Below are positions 1 to 5,363 of a DNA stretch of 5,363 nucleotides, piece by piece; the first letter of the stretch is position 1; each line of letters opens with the position of its first letter. The notes under the pieces were generated by a model, which did not search any database, was not told the DNA's origin, and saw nothing but the letters and a program-made list of their open reading frames with translations. A program made the translations under genes and the position numbers. Source of the DNA: a bacterium (GTDB lineage: Bacteria; Pseudomonadota; Alphaproteobacteria; Rhizobiales; Xanthobacteraceae); assembly GCA_029946075.1 (NCBI GenBank), contig JAQSDT010000221.1, positions 1 through 5,363 of the forward strand, written 5' to 3'.

Positions 1-300
1 CGCGAACACCATGACCAGCGGCGCCAGGATGAACAGCCACTTCAGCGGGCTGACATACATCGCGTAGCCGAACGGCGTCAGGAAGGCGTTGCCGAACTTG
101 GCGGCGGCACCGGCCTGGTCGGTGGTGACCGCGGCCATGTAAACGCCGAGCGCGGCGAGGCCGGTGATGGCCAGGCCAATGCTCATGTAATTGTAGATGC
201 GCAGCATGTAGGCGCGCAGACCGGCATCGACGGCGGCGGCATCAACGCGCCCGGCGGCCCGGCCGAAGGGAGAAGCATAGTTACGGTCTAGGTCCGACAT
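1..300 (-). CDS. Bax inhibitor-1/YccA family membrane protein (N-terminal part, cut by window edge)
   Basis: The gene reads in frame from an ATG at 300 down to the left edge, giving 100 residues; the C-terminal part lies outside the window. The protein opens MSDLDRNYASPFGR. It has a short cytoplasmic N-terminus containing the stretch GLRAYMLRIYNYM (residues 27-39). A first hydrophobic segment covers about 39-58, and a second begins near residue 84 after YVSPLKW. This N-terminal pattern, an amphipathic arm with RxYNYM leading into the first membrane helix, fits the bacterial UPF0005/BI-1 family (E. coli YbhL and YccA are relatives). Members usually have about 230-260 residues and seven membrane helices, so roughly 40% is visible. 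YccA is known to modulate the FtsH protease; for this branch the role is not established. A modest ribosome site (GGGA) lies about 9 bases before the ATG. A separate promoter probably drives the gene, since 254 bases part it from the upstream permease gene. Confidence 0.88.
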   Translation of the reverse strand, partial: MSDLDRNYASPFGRAAGRVDAAAVDAGLRAYMLRIYNYMSIGLAITGLAALGVYMAAVTTDQAGAAAKFGNAFLTPFGYAMYVSPLKWLFILAPLVMVFA

Positions 301-365
301 GGTCGAATTCCCGTTGGTTGTCCGGCGTTTCGCAAGGGTTTGCGGCGCCGGCTGGATATCTATCC

Positions 366-382
366 CAGATCAGGCCGATCTG
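366..382. repeat. Short perfect inverted repeat at the predicted transcription start
   Basis: The arms CAGATC (366-371) and GATCTG (377-382) are perfect 6-base inverted repeats separated by the 5 bases AGGCC. The element begins where transcription from the putative promoter at 388-416 would start. It could be an operator half-site pair for a dimeric repressor or a small hairpin at the 5' end of the messenger. A 6-base palindrome can arise by chance, so only its position makes it notable. Confidence 0.35.
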
Positions 383-387
383 ACGAC

Positions 388-416
388 ATTAATTTCGAGT
401 CATTTGCCGTCGTCAA
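388..416 (-). promoter_or_regulatory. Putative sigma-70-type promoter for the Bax inhibitor-1 family gene
   Basis: On the minus strand a -35-like TTGACG (416-411, 5 of 6 matches to TTGACA) is followed after exactly 17 bases by ATTAAT (393-388, 4 of 6 matches to TATAAT). Transcription would start near 380, giving a leader of about 80 bases before the ATG at 300. This is the best -35/-10 pair I found in the 254-base gap, which is also the most A/T-rich stretch nearby. A GANTC site (GACTC on this strand, 401-397), the target of the alphaproteobacterial methylase CcrM, lies in the spacer. GANTC occurs many times in the window, so this may mean nothing. The rest of the gap (417-554) shows no gene and no convincing terminator for the permease gene. 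Confidence 0.45.
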
Positions 417-554
417 ACCGGCTTCTGGCCTTGGCTGGTATGTGGGAAACTAGCACATTCGACGCAAGCTTCCACGCGCGGCTGAATGTCGCTTCCAGCT
501 GGTATTTCGGAGCAAAAGCAGCGTTAACGGCGCATTGCCGGCCGCTACAAATTG

Positions 555-3125
555 TCACAAATTCCGCAACACGCTGGCCGGCTTCTGGTTCAGCGCCAGC
601 AACGTCCCGGCGAGTCCGAGCCCGACCGTGACGATCAGGGCGGCGGCGACCACGCCGGCGGCGCTGCCGGCCTGCCAGACGAAACTCAGCGTCATCAGGC
701 GGGTCACGATCAGCCAGGCCGCGATCGAGCCCGAGATCACGCCGAACACGGCGGTGGCCAGCCCGATCATCAGATATTCCAGTGCATAGGCGCCGAGCAG
801 CCGTACCCGGGTGGCGCCGAGCGTCTTCAGGATGACGGCGTCGTAGACCCGGTGGCGGTGGCCGGCGGCGAGCGCGCCGCCGAGCACCAGGATTGCCGAG
901 ATCAGCGTCACCGCGCTGGCGCCGCGGATCGCGAGCACGAGGTTGGTGATCACGGTGCCGACGGTTTCCAGCGCCTCGCGGACCCGCACGCTCGTCACCA
1001 TCGGGAAGGCATCCGCCACCTGCTTGATGATCCGGGCGTCGCCGGCGGCATCGGGGTGGACCTCGGACAGCGTCGCGACGTGGCTGTGCGGCGCCCCCTT
1101 GAAGGCGTTCGGCGAGAACACCAGCACGAAATTGATGCCGAGCCCCTGCCAGTCGACGTTACGGAGATTGGCGATCTTCGCCGGGATGTCGCGGCCGAGT
1201 ACGTTGACCACGATCTCGTCGCCGATCTTGAGCTTGAGGCCGTCGGCGATCTTCTTTTCCAGCGAGACCAGTGGCGGGCCGCTGTAATTGGCGTTCCACC
1301 ATTCGCCCTCGACCACCTTGGAGCCCTTGGGCACGTCGCCGGTATAGGTCAGGCCGCGGTCGCTCTGCAGCACCCATTCGGAATCCTGCGCGGGCTTCAG
1401 ATCGTCGGCCTTGACGCCGCGGGCGGAGACGATGCGCCCGCGCAGCATCGGCACGTCCTCGATCGTCGATTCCGGCGCGACCTTCTTGAGGAAGGCGCCG
1501 AAGCGGTCGGCGTCGGCGGTCGGGATGTCGATGAAATAGAACGAGGGAGCGCGGTCCGGCAGTGCGGCGAGGAATTGCCGGCGCAGATTGCCGTCGATCT
1601 GGGTGATCGTCACGAGCACGGCGAGTCCGAGCCCGAGCGACATCACCACCGAGGGCGTCAGTGCGCCGGGCCGGTGAATATTGGCGACCGCCAGCCGCAG
1701 CATGGTGATGCGCGAGCGTGGCATCCTTCGTGCCAGCGCCATCAGGCCGGCGGCGACGCCGCGCAGCAGCGCGAACACCGCGACCGACGAGGCTACGAAA
1801 ACGGCCGCCACCCGCTTGTCATAGGCGAGCCCGATGGCGACCGTGACCAACAGGACGATCACGAGCGCCATCAGCGCCAGATAGCTCCAGCGCGGCCGAT
1901 GCCATTCGCGGGCAACCTCTTCGCGGAACAGCGCCGCGACCGGGACGTCATGCACCCGGCCGAGCGGCCAGAGACCAAAGGCCAGCGCGGTGAGCAGGCC
2001 GTAAACGAACGACAGCGCCAGCTCGTCGAAGTGCAGCGCGGGAATCACCGGCAACGGCAGCAGCTTGCCGAACACGCCGACGATGACGAACGGCAGCGCC
2101 GCCCCGGCGACGAGGCCGATGATCGAGCCGACCGCGGCCAGCAGGACCACCTGGGTCAGATAGATCGTGAAGACGTCGCGGCCGGTGGCGCCGAGCGCCT
2201 TGAACGAGGCGATGACGTCGCGGCGGCGGTCGATATGGCTTTTCACCGCGTTGGCGACGCCGACGCCGCCGACCAGCAGCGCGGCGAGGCCGACCAGCGT
2301 CAGGAATTGCGTGAAGCGGTTGATGGTGCGCTCCAGCTGCGGCGAGGCATTGCTGCTGCTGCGGGGCCACCAGCCGGCCTCGGGGAGGGCGCTCCGCGCA
2401 TTCTCGATCAGCTGGGTCGCGGCGCGGTCGTCGGCGGCGTTGTTGGGCAGTTTGACACGGTAGATCCAGCGCACGAGGCTGCCCGGCTGCAGCAATCCGG
2501 TGGTGCGCAGGCTGGCCTCGCTGACGAGGACGCGCGGGCCGAGGCCGACATTGCCGGCAAGTTTGTCCGGCTCGGCCACCACGACGCTGCGAATCTGGTA
2601 CGCGGTGTTACCGATGCTGATGCGGTCGCCGAGCTTGAGATCGAGCCGCGCCAGCAGGATGGAATCGACCGCCGCACCGAACGCGCCGTCACGCTCCGCG
2701 AGCAGATCGGCCATCGGCATCGCCGGTTCGAGCGTCACCTGCCCGAGCATCGGATAGCCAGCGTCCACCGCCTTGAGTTCGACCAGCGCCAGCTTGCCGT
2801 CGCCGCTGCGGGTCATGACGCGCAAGGCCGCGGCGACCGAAACCTGGCCGCGTGCGCGCAGGAAGGCGAGTTCTTCCGGGCTTGCTTCGCGCTGGATCAG
2901 CGAGAACGCCACGTCGCCGCCGAGCAGCGTGCGGCCCTCGCGCGTGAGGCCTTCATTGAGGCTGGATGCGACCGAACCGACGCCGGCGATCGCCATCACG
3001 CCGAGCGCGATGCAGGCGATGAAAACGTAAAAGCCGCGCAGGCCGCCGCGCATTTCGCGCAGCGCATAGCGCAAAGCGAGCGAGGAGGCGCGGCTGCGGT
3101 AAACGGGTTCGGCGACGACGGTCAT
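555..3125 (-). CDS. ybbP: FtsX/MacB-type ABC transporter permease (YbbP-like)
   Basis: This 856-residue inner-membrane permease is close in length to E. coli YbbP (about 800). A membrane helix near 31-55 is followed by a periplasmic MacB-like domain (about 56-268). Three helices follow at about 272-293, 318-352 and 368-390. Two more hydrophobic segments lie at 414-434 and 438-465, and another at 490-510. A second periplasmic domain spans about 512-718, and the last three helices lie near 725-755, 778-808 and 815-846. The two FtsX modules share a repeated motif, KALGAT at 309-314 and KTLGAT at 767-772, each just before a helix. This shows an internal duplication and about ten membrane helices. 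The family uses ATP hydrolysis in the cytoplasm to move periplasmic domains (compare LolCDE and MacB) rather than forming a channel. Its ATG overlaps the ybbA stop codon as ATGA, which points to translational coupling. I infer extraction or handling of hydrophobic substrates together with TesA; the true substrate is unknown. Confidence 0.9.
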   Translation of the reverse strand: MTVVAEPVYRSRASSLALRYALREMRGGLRGFYVFIACIALGVMAIAGVGSVASSLNEGLTREGRTLLGGDVAFSLIQREASPEELAFLRARGQVSVAAALRVMTRSGDGKLALVELKAVDAGYPMLGQVTLEPAMPMADLLAERDGAFGAAVDSILLARLDLKLGDRISIGNTAYQIRSVVVAEPDKLAGNVGLGPRVLVSEASLRTTGLLQPGSLVRWIYRVKLPNNAADDRAATQLIENARSALPEAGWWPRSSSNASPQLERTINRFTQFLTLVGLAALLVGGVGVANAVKSHIDRRRDVIASFKALGATGRDVFTIYLTQVVLLAAVGSIIGLVAGAALPFVIVGVFGKLLPLPVIPALHFDELALSFVYGLLTALAFGLWPLGRVHDVPVAALFREEVAREWHRPRWSYLALMALVIVLLVTVAIGLAYDKRVAAVFVASSVAVFALLRGVAAGLMALARRMPRSRITMLRLAVANIHRPGALTPSVVMSLGLGLAVLVTITQIDGNLRRQFLAALPDRAPSFYFIDIPTADADRFGAFLKKVAPESTIEDVPMLRGRIVSARGVKADDLKPAQDSEWVLQSDRGLTYTGDVPKGSKVVEGEWWNANYSGPPLVSLEKKIADGLKLKIGDEIVVNVLGRDIPAKIANLRNVDWQGLGINFVLVFSPNAFKGAPHSHVATLSEVHPDAAGDARIIKQVADAFPMVTSVRVREALETVGTVITNLVLAIRGASAVTLISAILVLGGALAAGHRHRVYDAVILKTLGATRVRLLGAYALEYLMIGLATAVFGVISGSIAAWLIVTRLMTLSFVWQAGSAAGVVAAALIVTVGLGLAGTLLALNQKPASVLRNL

Positions 3126-3835
3126 GAATGCCCGTCGATCCGGCCGGAACGCAAGCGCACCACGCGGTCGCAGCGCTGCGCCAATGACGTGTCGTGCGTC
3201 ACCAGCACCAGCGTCATGCCGCGCTCGGCGTGCTTGGTGAACAGCATGTCGACGATCTGCTTGCCGGTGGTCTCGTCGAGATTGCCGGTCGGCTCGTCGG
3301 CGACGAGGATGGCGGGATCGGGCGCCAGTGCGCGGGCCAGCGCGACGCGTTGCTGTTCGCCGCCGGAGAGTTGCGTCGGATAGTGATGCAGACGCTCGCC
3401 GAGTCCGACGGAAGTCAGCTCCTGCGCCGCGCGCTCGGCGGCATTGGGATTGCCGGCGAGCTCGAGCGGCACCGCGACGTTCTCCAGCGCGGTCATGGTG
3501 GGAATCAAATGAAACGACTGGAACACGATGCCGACCTGGCGGCCGCGGAACCGCGCCAGCGCGTCCTCGTCGAGGGCATTGAACGATGTGCCGCTCAGCA
3601 CCACCTCTCCGCTGTCAGGACGTTCCAACCCCGCCATCACCATCAGCAAGGTCGATTTGCCCGAACCTGACGGGCCGATCAGGCCGATCGCTTCGCCCGA
3701 TGCCACACGAAGGCTGATATCTTTCAGGATATGGACGCGCGCGGCGCCTGACCCGAGCGACAGGTTGACGTTGGAAATGGAAATGGTGTCCGACCCGTTG
3801 CCGGCGAGGGGAGAGGATTCGATGAGTGTGTCCAT
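3122..3835 (-). CDS. ybbA: ABC transporter ATP-binding protein (YbbA/LolD-like)
   Basis: This 237-residue cytoplasmic ATPase has every expected motif. Walker A is GPSGSGKST (54-62), the Q-loop is at Gln106 in VFQSFHL, and the ABC signature is LSGGEQQRVALARAL (156-170). Walker B is ILVADEPT (176-183) with catalytic Glu181. The D-loop is GNLD (184-187) and the switch histidine is His214 in VTHD. Sequence and length fit the LolD/MacB/YbbA branch that powers FtsX-like permeases. I chose the ATG at 3835 (MDTLIESS). Upstream in-frame ATGs at 3979 and 3898 would run into the divergent tesA gene and add a poorly conserved-looking tail. The ribosome site is weak (CGAG close to the ATG, GGAAG further away). 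It is the first gene of the ybbA-ybbP operon and overlaps ybbP by four bases. The YbbA assignment rests on its partner and on the divergent tesA; on sequence alone a LolD-like role would be an alternative. Confidence 0.93.
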   Translation of the reverse strand: MDTLIESSPLAGNGSDTISISNVNLSLGSGAARVHILKDISLRVASGEAIGLIGPSGSGKSTLLMVMAGLERPDSGEVVLSGTSFNALDEDALARFRGRQVGIVFQSFHLIPTMTALENVAVPLELAGNPNAAERAAQELTSVGLGERLHHYPTQLSGGEQQRVALARALAPDPAILVADEPTGNLDETTGKQIVDMLFTKHAERGMTLVLVTHDTSLAQRCDRVVRLRSGRIDGHS

Positions 3836-3884
3836 GGCTCGGTCATATGGCACTTCCGCCGCTCGGGTCGAGGGCTTGAAACGA
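3836..3884. promoter_or_regulatory. Compact divergent intergenic region between ybbA and tesA
   Basis: Only 49 bases separate the two divergent start codons, too few for two independent full promoters without overlap. At least one promoter must therefore extend into the opposite gene's 5' coding region. I found no strong -35/-10 pair in either direction. The likely tesA ribosome site, GAGGG at 3870-3874, lies 10 bases before its ATG. Two short palindromes lie here: CCATGG (3832-3837), which includes the ybbA start codon and also offers an in-frame alternative ATG for tesA at 3834, and CATATG (3844-3849). The tight layout suggests the two transcription units share control. Confidence 0.5.
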
Positions 3885-4538
3885 ATGTTTGCGCACATAC
3901 GCGTGTTGATTATGGCTTTGATGACGGCAGGTCCCGCTTTCGCCCAGGCGCCGGCGGCGGCCCCCGCCAAGCCGGTCAAAATGGCCGTGCTGGGCGATTC
4001 GCTCAGCGCCGGCTACGGCCTGTCGGCCCCCGCGGCATTTCCGGTCCGCTTGCAAAAGGCGTTGTTCGACAAGGGGATAAAGGTCGACATGATCAATGCC
4101 GGGGTATCCGGCGACACCACCTCCGGCGGCCGGGACCGGCTGGACTGGTCGATCCCGGAAGGGACCGAAGCCGTGATCGTCGAACTCGGCGCCAATGACG
4201 CGCTGCGCGGCGTCGATCCCGCGGTCACGCGCGCCGCCCTGAGCGACATCCTGACACGGCTGAAGGCGCGCAAGGTCGCCGTGCTCCTGTGCGGCATGCT
4301 GGCCCCGCCGAATTACGGCAGCGACTATGCCGCGCGCTTCAACGCGATCTATCCGGAGCTTTCGAAATCCTTCGACGTGCCGCTCTATCCGTTTTTCCTC
4401 GAAGGGGTCGCGGCCGACGCCAGGCTCAACCAGGCCGACGGCATGCACCCGACCGCTGAGGGCATCGACGTCATCGTGAAGAATATTCTGCCCATGGTGG
4501 AGGCATTCGTCGGCACGATCTCCGGGCAGCGGAGTTGA
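3885..4538 (+). CDS. tesA: Secreted SGNH/GDSL hydrolase, TesA/arylesterase family
   Basis: This 217-residue enzyme hydrolyses ester or thioester bonds, in relatives acyl-CoA, lysophospholipids and aryl esters. All SGNH blocks are present: GDSLSAGYG (37-45) with nucleophile Ser39; SGDT (75-78) with oxyanion Gly76; GAND (102-105) with oxyanion Asn104; and DGMH (185-188) with catalytic Asp185 and His188. These correspond to Ser10, Gly44, Asn73, Asp154 and His157 of mature E. coli TesA. The N-terminus is a clear signal peptide: MFAHIR, a hydrophobic core to about residue 16, then AFA with likely cleavage after Ala20. The mature enzyme should therefore be periplasmic. An Ala/Pro-rich linker (21-31) precedes the fold. 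I chose the ATG at 3885 because GAGGG precedes it by 10 bases and the signal peptide then has normal length; in-frame starts at 3834 (ATG) and 3876 (TTG) are possible. It is divergent from ybbA-ybbP, as in E. coli. The physiological substrate cannot be read from sequence. Confidence 0.93.
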   Translation: MFAHIRVLIMALMTAGPAFAQAPAAAPAKPVKMAVLGDSLSAGYGLSAPAAFPVRLQKALFDKGIKVDMINAGVSGDTTSGGRDRLDWSIPEGTEAVIVELGANDALRGVDPAVTRAALSDILTRLKARKVAVLLCGMLAPPNYGSDYAARFNAIYPELSKSFDVPLYPFFLEGVAADARLNQADGMHPTAEGIDVIVKNILPMVEAFVGTISGQRS

Positions 4539-4574
4539 AAAAGCGGCATCCGAAAATCTGACCCCAGCTTTTTC
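4537..4574 (+). repeat. Inverted repeat at the tesA stop codon, weak terminator candidate
   Basis: GAAAAAGC (4537-4544) and GCTTTTTC (4567-4574) are perfect 8-base inverted repeats with a 22-base loop. The first arm overlaps the tesA TGA stop codon (4536-4538). The stem is mostly A-T and no T-run follows the second arm, so it is not a canonical intrinsic terminator. It could help end or protect the tesA messenger. The loop holds the possible insertion-sequence-end relic described in the findings. Confidence 0.3.
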
Positions 4575-4643
4575 CCGTAGCTTTCCGGTCTGATGGAGGC
4601 GCCTGCTTCGCAGAGTCACATAAGTCGGATAGGAATTAGTGAT

Positions 4644-4659
4644 CGGTGATTCGTCACCG
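4644..4659 (+). promoter_or_regulatory. Small perfect hairpin with TTCG loop upstream of thpR
   Basis: CGGTGA (4644-4649) and TCACCG (4654-4659) pair perfectly around a TTCG loop, with one further T·G wobble outside. The element lies about 57 bases before the thpR start. The bases after it (GGTTTGCTG) are only weakly T-rich, so it may be a terminator remnant of the tesA transcript or part of the thpR leader. I saw no strong promoter pair in the 4539-4643 stretch before it. Confidence 0.35.
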
Positions 4660-4670
4660 GGTTTGCTGTC

Positions 4671-4697
4671 AGGCGGAAGCCTCATGAGCTTGCGCCT
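4671..4697 (+). promoter_or_regulatory. Second leader hairpin just before the thpR ribosome site
   Basis: AGGCG (4671-4675) pairs with CGCCT (4693-4697), and AAGC (4677-4680) pairs with GCTT (4688-4691), with one G·G mismatch between the two helices and a 7-base loop. The loop holds an in-frame ATG (4684) that would lengthen ThpR by 11 residues. The structure ends 7 bases before the ribosome site at 4705, so folding could hide the upstream ATG and leave the downstream start open. This role is inferred from position only. Confidence 0.35.
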
Positions 4698-4704
4698 TTG
4701 CATC

Positions 4705-4709
4705 GAGGA
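4705..4709 (+). promoter_or_regulatory. Ribosome binding site that fixes the thpR start
   Basis: GAGGA lies 7 bases before the ATG at 4717, an ideal Shine-Dalgarno position. In-frame upstream starts at 4639 (GTG-type context) and 4684 (ATG) lack a comparable site, so the 178-residue form is preferred. Confidence 0.75.
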
Positions 4710-4716
4710 TTTTGCG

Positions 4717-5253
4717 ATGCCGCGTTTGTTCGCTGGACTGGAAATTCCGGCCGAGATCGGCCAGACCCTCTCCAATTTGCGTGGCGGCCTGCCCGGCGCA
4801 CGCTGGATCGATCCCGAAAATTATCACGTCACCCTGCGCTTCATCGGCGACATCGACGGCATGTCGGCGAATGAAATCGCCTCGATGCTGTTTCGGGTCA
4901 ACCGCAAGCCGTTCGAGGTCAAGGTCAAGGGCCTGCAAAGCTTCGGCGGCAAGAAACCGCGGGCGGTGGTCGCCGCTGTCGAGCCGTGCCGGCCGCTGAT
5001 CGAGCTGCAGGCGGAACTCGAGCGGATGATGCAGCGGATCGGGCTCGATCCCGAGGGCCGCAAGTTCACGCCGCATGTGACGCTGGCGCGGCTGCATGAT
5101 GCGTCGAGCCAGGACGTCGCCGACTATCTGTCGGTGCGCGGCTATTTTCCGAGCAAGACCTTCATGGCCGATCGCTTCGTCCTGTTCTCGTCCCGCGCCT
5201 CCACCGGCGGCGGGCCTTATGTGGTCGAGGATTCCTACGCACTGAGTGCATGA
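4717..5253 (+). CDS. thpR: RNA 2',3'-cyclic phosphodiesterase (ThpR/LigT, 2H family)
   Basis: This 178-residue cytoplasmic protein belongs to the 2H phosphoesterase superfamily. Its two defining HxTx motifs are intact: HVTL at 37-40 (within ENYHVTLRFIGD) and HVTL at 120-123 (within FTPHVTLARL). The two histidines and two threonines form the active site. The start MPRLFAGLEIP and a length near 180 residues match the bacterial ThpR family, once called 2'-5' RNA ligase (LigT). These enzymes open 2',3'-cyclic phosphates on RNA ends to 2'-phosphates and can join certain tRNA halves at 2'-5' bonds in vitro; their role in the cell is still unclear. The gene follows tesA in the same direction after 178 bases with several hairpins, so it may be separately transcribed. 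Its stop codon lies 6 bases before a long palindrome that could protect or end its messenger. No truncation or missing catalytic residue is visible. Confidence 0.93.
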   Translation: MPRLFAGLEIPAEIGQTLSNLRGGLPGARWIDPENYHVTLRFIGDIDGMSANEIASMLFRVNRKPFEVKVKGLQSFGGKKPRAVVAAVEPCRPLIELQAELERMMQRIGLDPEGRKFTPHVTLARLHDASSQDVADYLSVRGYFPSKTFMADRFVLFSSRASTGGGPYVVEDSYALSA

Positions 5254-5259
5254 GGTCCT

Positions 5260-5347
5260 CGTAGCCCGGGTGAAGCGAAGCGAAACCCGGGGTCTCTGGC
5301 CGCTGGCTGAAACGCCCCGGGTTGCGCTCCGCTCCACCCGGGCTACG
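5260..5347. repeat. 88-base imperfect palindrome (REP/MITE-like interspersed repeat)
   Basis: The arms 5260-5292 and 5315-5347 (33 bases each) match as inverted repeats at 30 of 33 positions around a 22-base loop. Each arm is also a small hairpin by itself: CCCGGGT and ACCCGGG at 5265-5271/5285-5291 and again at 5316-5322/5336-5342. The element can therefore form one long stem or two short ones. The outer ends GTAGCCCGG and CCGGGCTAC with GAAGCGAAGCG-type spacers are, from my knowledge, typical of palindromic repeats scattered between genes in Bradyrhizobium and relatives. The more common form I recall has CCCGGAT in place of CCCGGGT. It starts just after the thpR stop codon. No T-run follows, so it is not a standard intrinsic terminator, but such a stem could block 3' exonucleases. 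No target-site duplication is apparent at its ends. Confidence 0.85.
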
Positions 5348-5363
5348 CATACCCCATCCACCA

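Noticed and set aside
528..540. CGGC-N5-GCCG hairpin just downstream of the permease stop codon as a terminator.
   Set aside because: The stem has only four pairs and no T-run follows on the minus strand.
418..588. An 11-base direct repeat, CCGGCTTCTGG, at 418-428 and 578-588.
   Set aside because: One copy lies in coding sequence and one outside; a single 11-base match in GC-rich DNA of this length is plausible by chance.
299..631. A 110-codon open frame on the plus strand in the gap before the permease gene.
   Set aside because: It runs from the complement of the Bax inhibitor gene start into antisense permease sequence, has no ribosome site of note and no recognisable domain.
552..3383. 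A very long open frame (943 codons) on the plus strand, antisense to the permease and part of ybbA.
   Set aside because: Its product is rich in Arg, Gln, His, Asp and Gly, with no domain or membrane pattern. It mirrors the permease gene, which has clear family motifs. Long antisense frames are expected opposite GC-rich genes with G/C third positions.
3836..3979. An N-terminal extension of YbbA by up to 48 residues.
   Set aside because: The extension is antisense to the tesA signal-peptide region, and the ATPase fold is complete from the ATG at 3835.
3843..4775. A 310-codon open frame on the minus strand across tesA and into thpR.
   Set aside because: It is antisense to the clearly real tesA gene with its complete catalytic blocks. 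The product is a charged, low-information sequence without recognisable motifs.
4669..5361. A 230-codon open frame on the minus strand opposite thpR.
   Set aside because: It overlaps thpR completely and crosses the palindromic repeat. Composition is typical of an antisense shadow, while thpR has both HxTx motifs.
1..5363. tRNA, rRNA, CRISPR arrays, toxin-antitoxin pairs, phage or intact transposase genes.
   Set aside because: I looked on both strands and saw no supporting sequence; nearly all of the window is accounted for by five genes and short gaps.

Overview
The window is GC-rich chromosomal DNA from an alphaproteobacterium, most likely of the Bradyrhizobium/Rhodopseudomonas/Nitrobacteraceae group. 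I infer this from the protein sequences, the strong G/C preference at third codon positions, and a palindromic repeat at the right end. That repeat (arms opening GTAGCCCGG, a SmaI-like CCCGGG core, GAAGCGAAGCGA spacers) is of a type I know as common in that group. No database search was possible.

Layout from left to right. Positions 1-300 (minus) hold the first 100 residues of a Bax inhibitor-1/YccA-type membrane protein that runs off the left edge. Positions 301-554 are non-coding and carry a plausible sigma-70-type promoter for that gene, with an inverted repeat at its expected start point. Positions 555-3835 (minus) are a two-gene operon: an ABC ATPase (YbbA type) followed, with an ATGA stop/start overlap, by an 856-residue FtsX/MacB-type permease (YbbP type). 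Divergent from it, after only 49 bases, is a secreted SGNH hydrolase of the TesA/arylesterase family (3885-4538, plus). A 178-base gap with several small inverted repeats leads to an RNA 2',3'-cyclic phosphodiesterase (ThpR/LigT family, 4717-5253, plus). The window ends with an 88-base imperfect palindrome (5260-5347) just after the thpR stop codon.

The functional core is the divergent tesA / ybbA-ybbP cluster, the same arrangement as in E. coli and many other proteobacteria. TesA has a signal peptide and should act in the periplasm. YbbP should be an inner-membrane protein with two large periplasmic domains and no sign of a classical substrate channel, powered by the cytoplasmic ATPase YbbA. 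The simplest reading is a mechanotransmission-type ABC machine that works with the periplasmic esterase on lipid-like or hydrophobic ester substrates. That coupling is inference from gene order and domain layout.

I did not find a convincing new biological system. Most of the window is conserved housekeeping or envelope DNA. The points worth a second look are the palindrome after thpR, which folds better as minus-strand RNA; the very compact divergent promoter region; the hairpins in front of thpR; and a short possible insertion-sequence relic after tesA.
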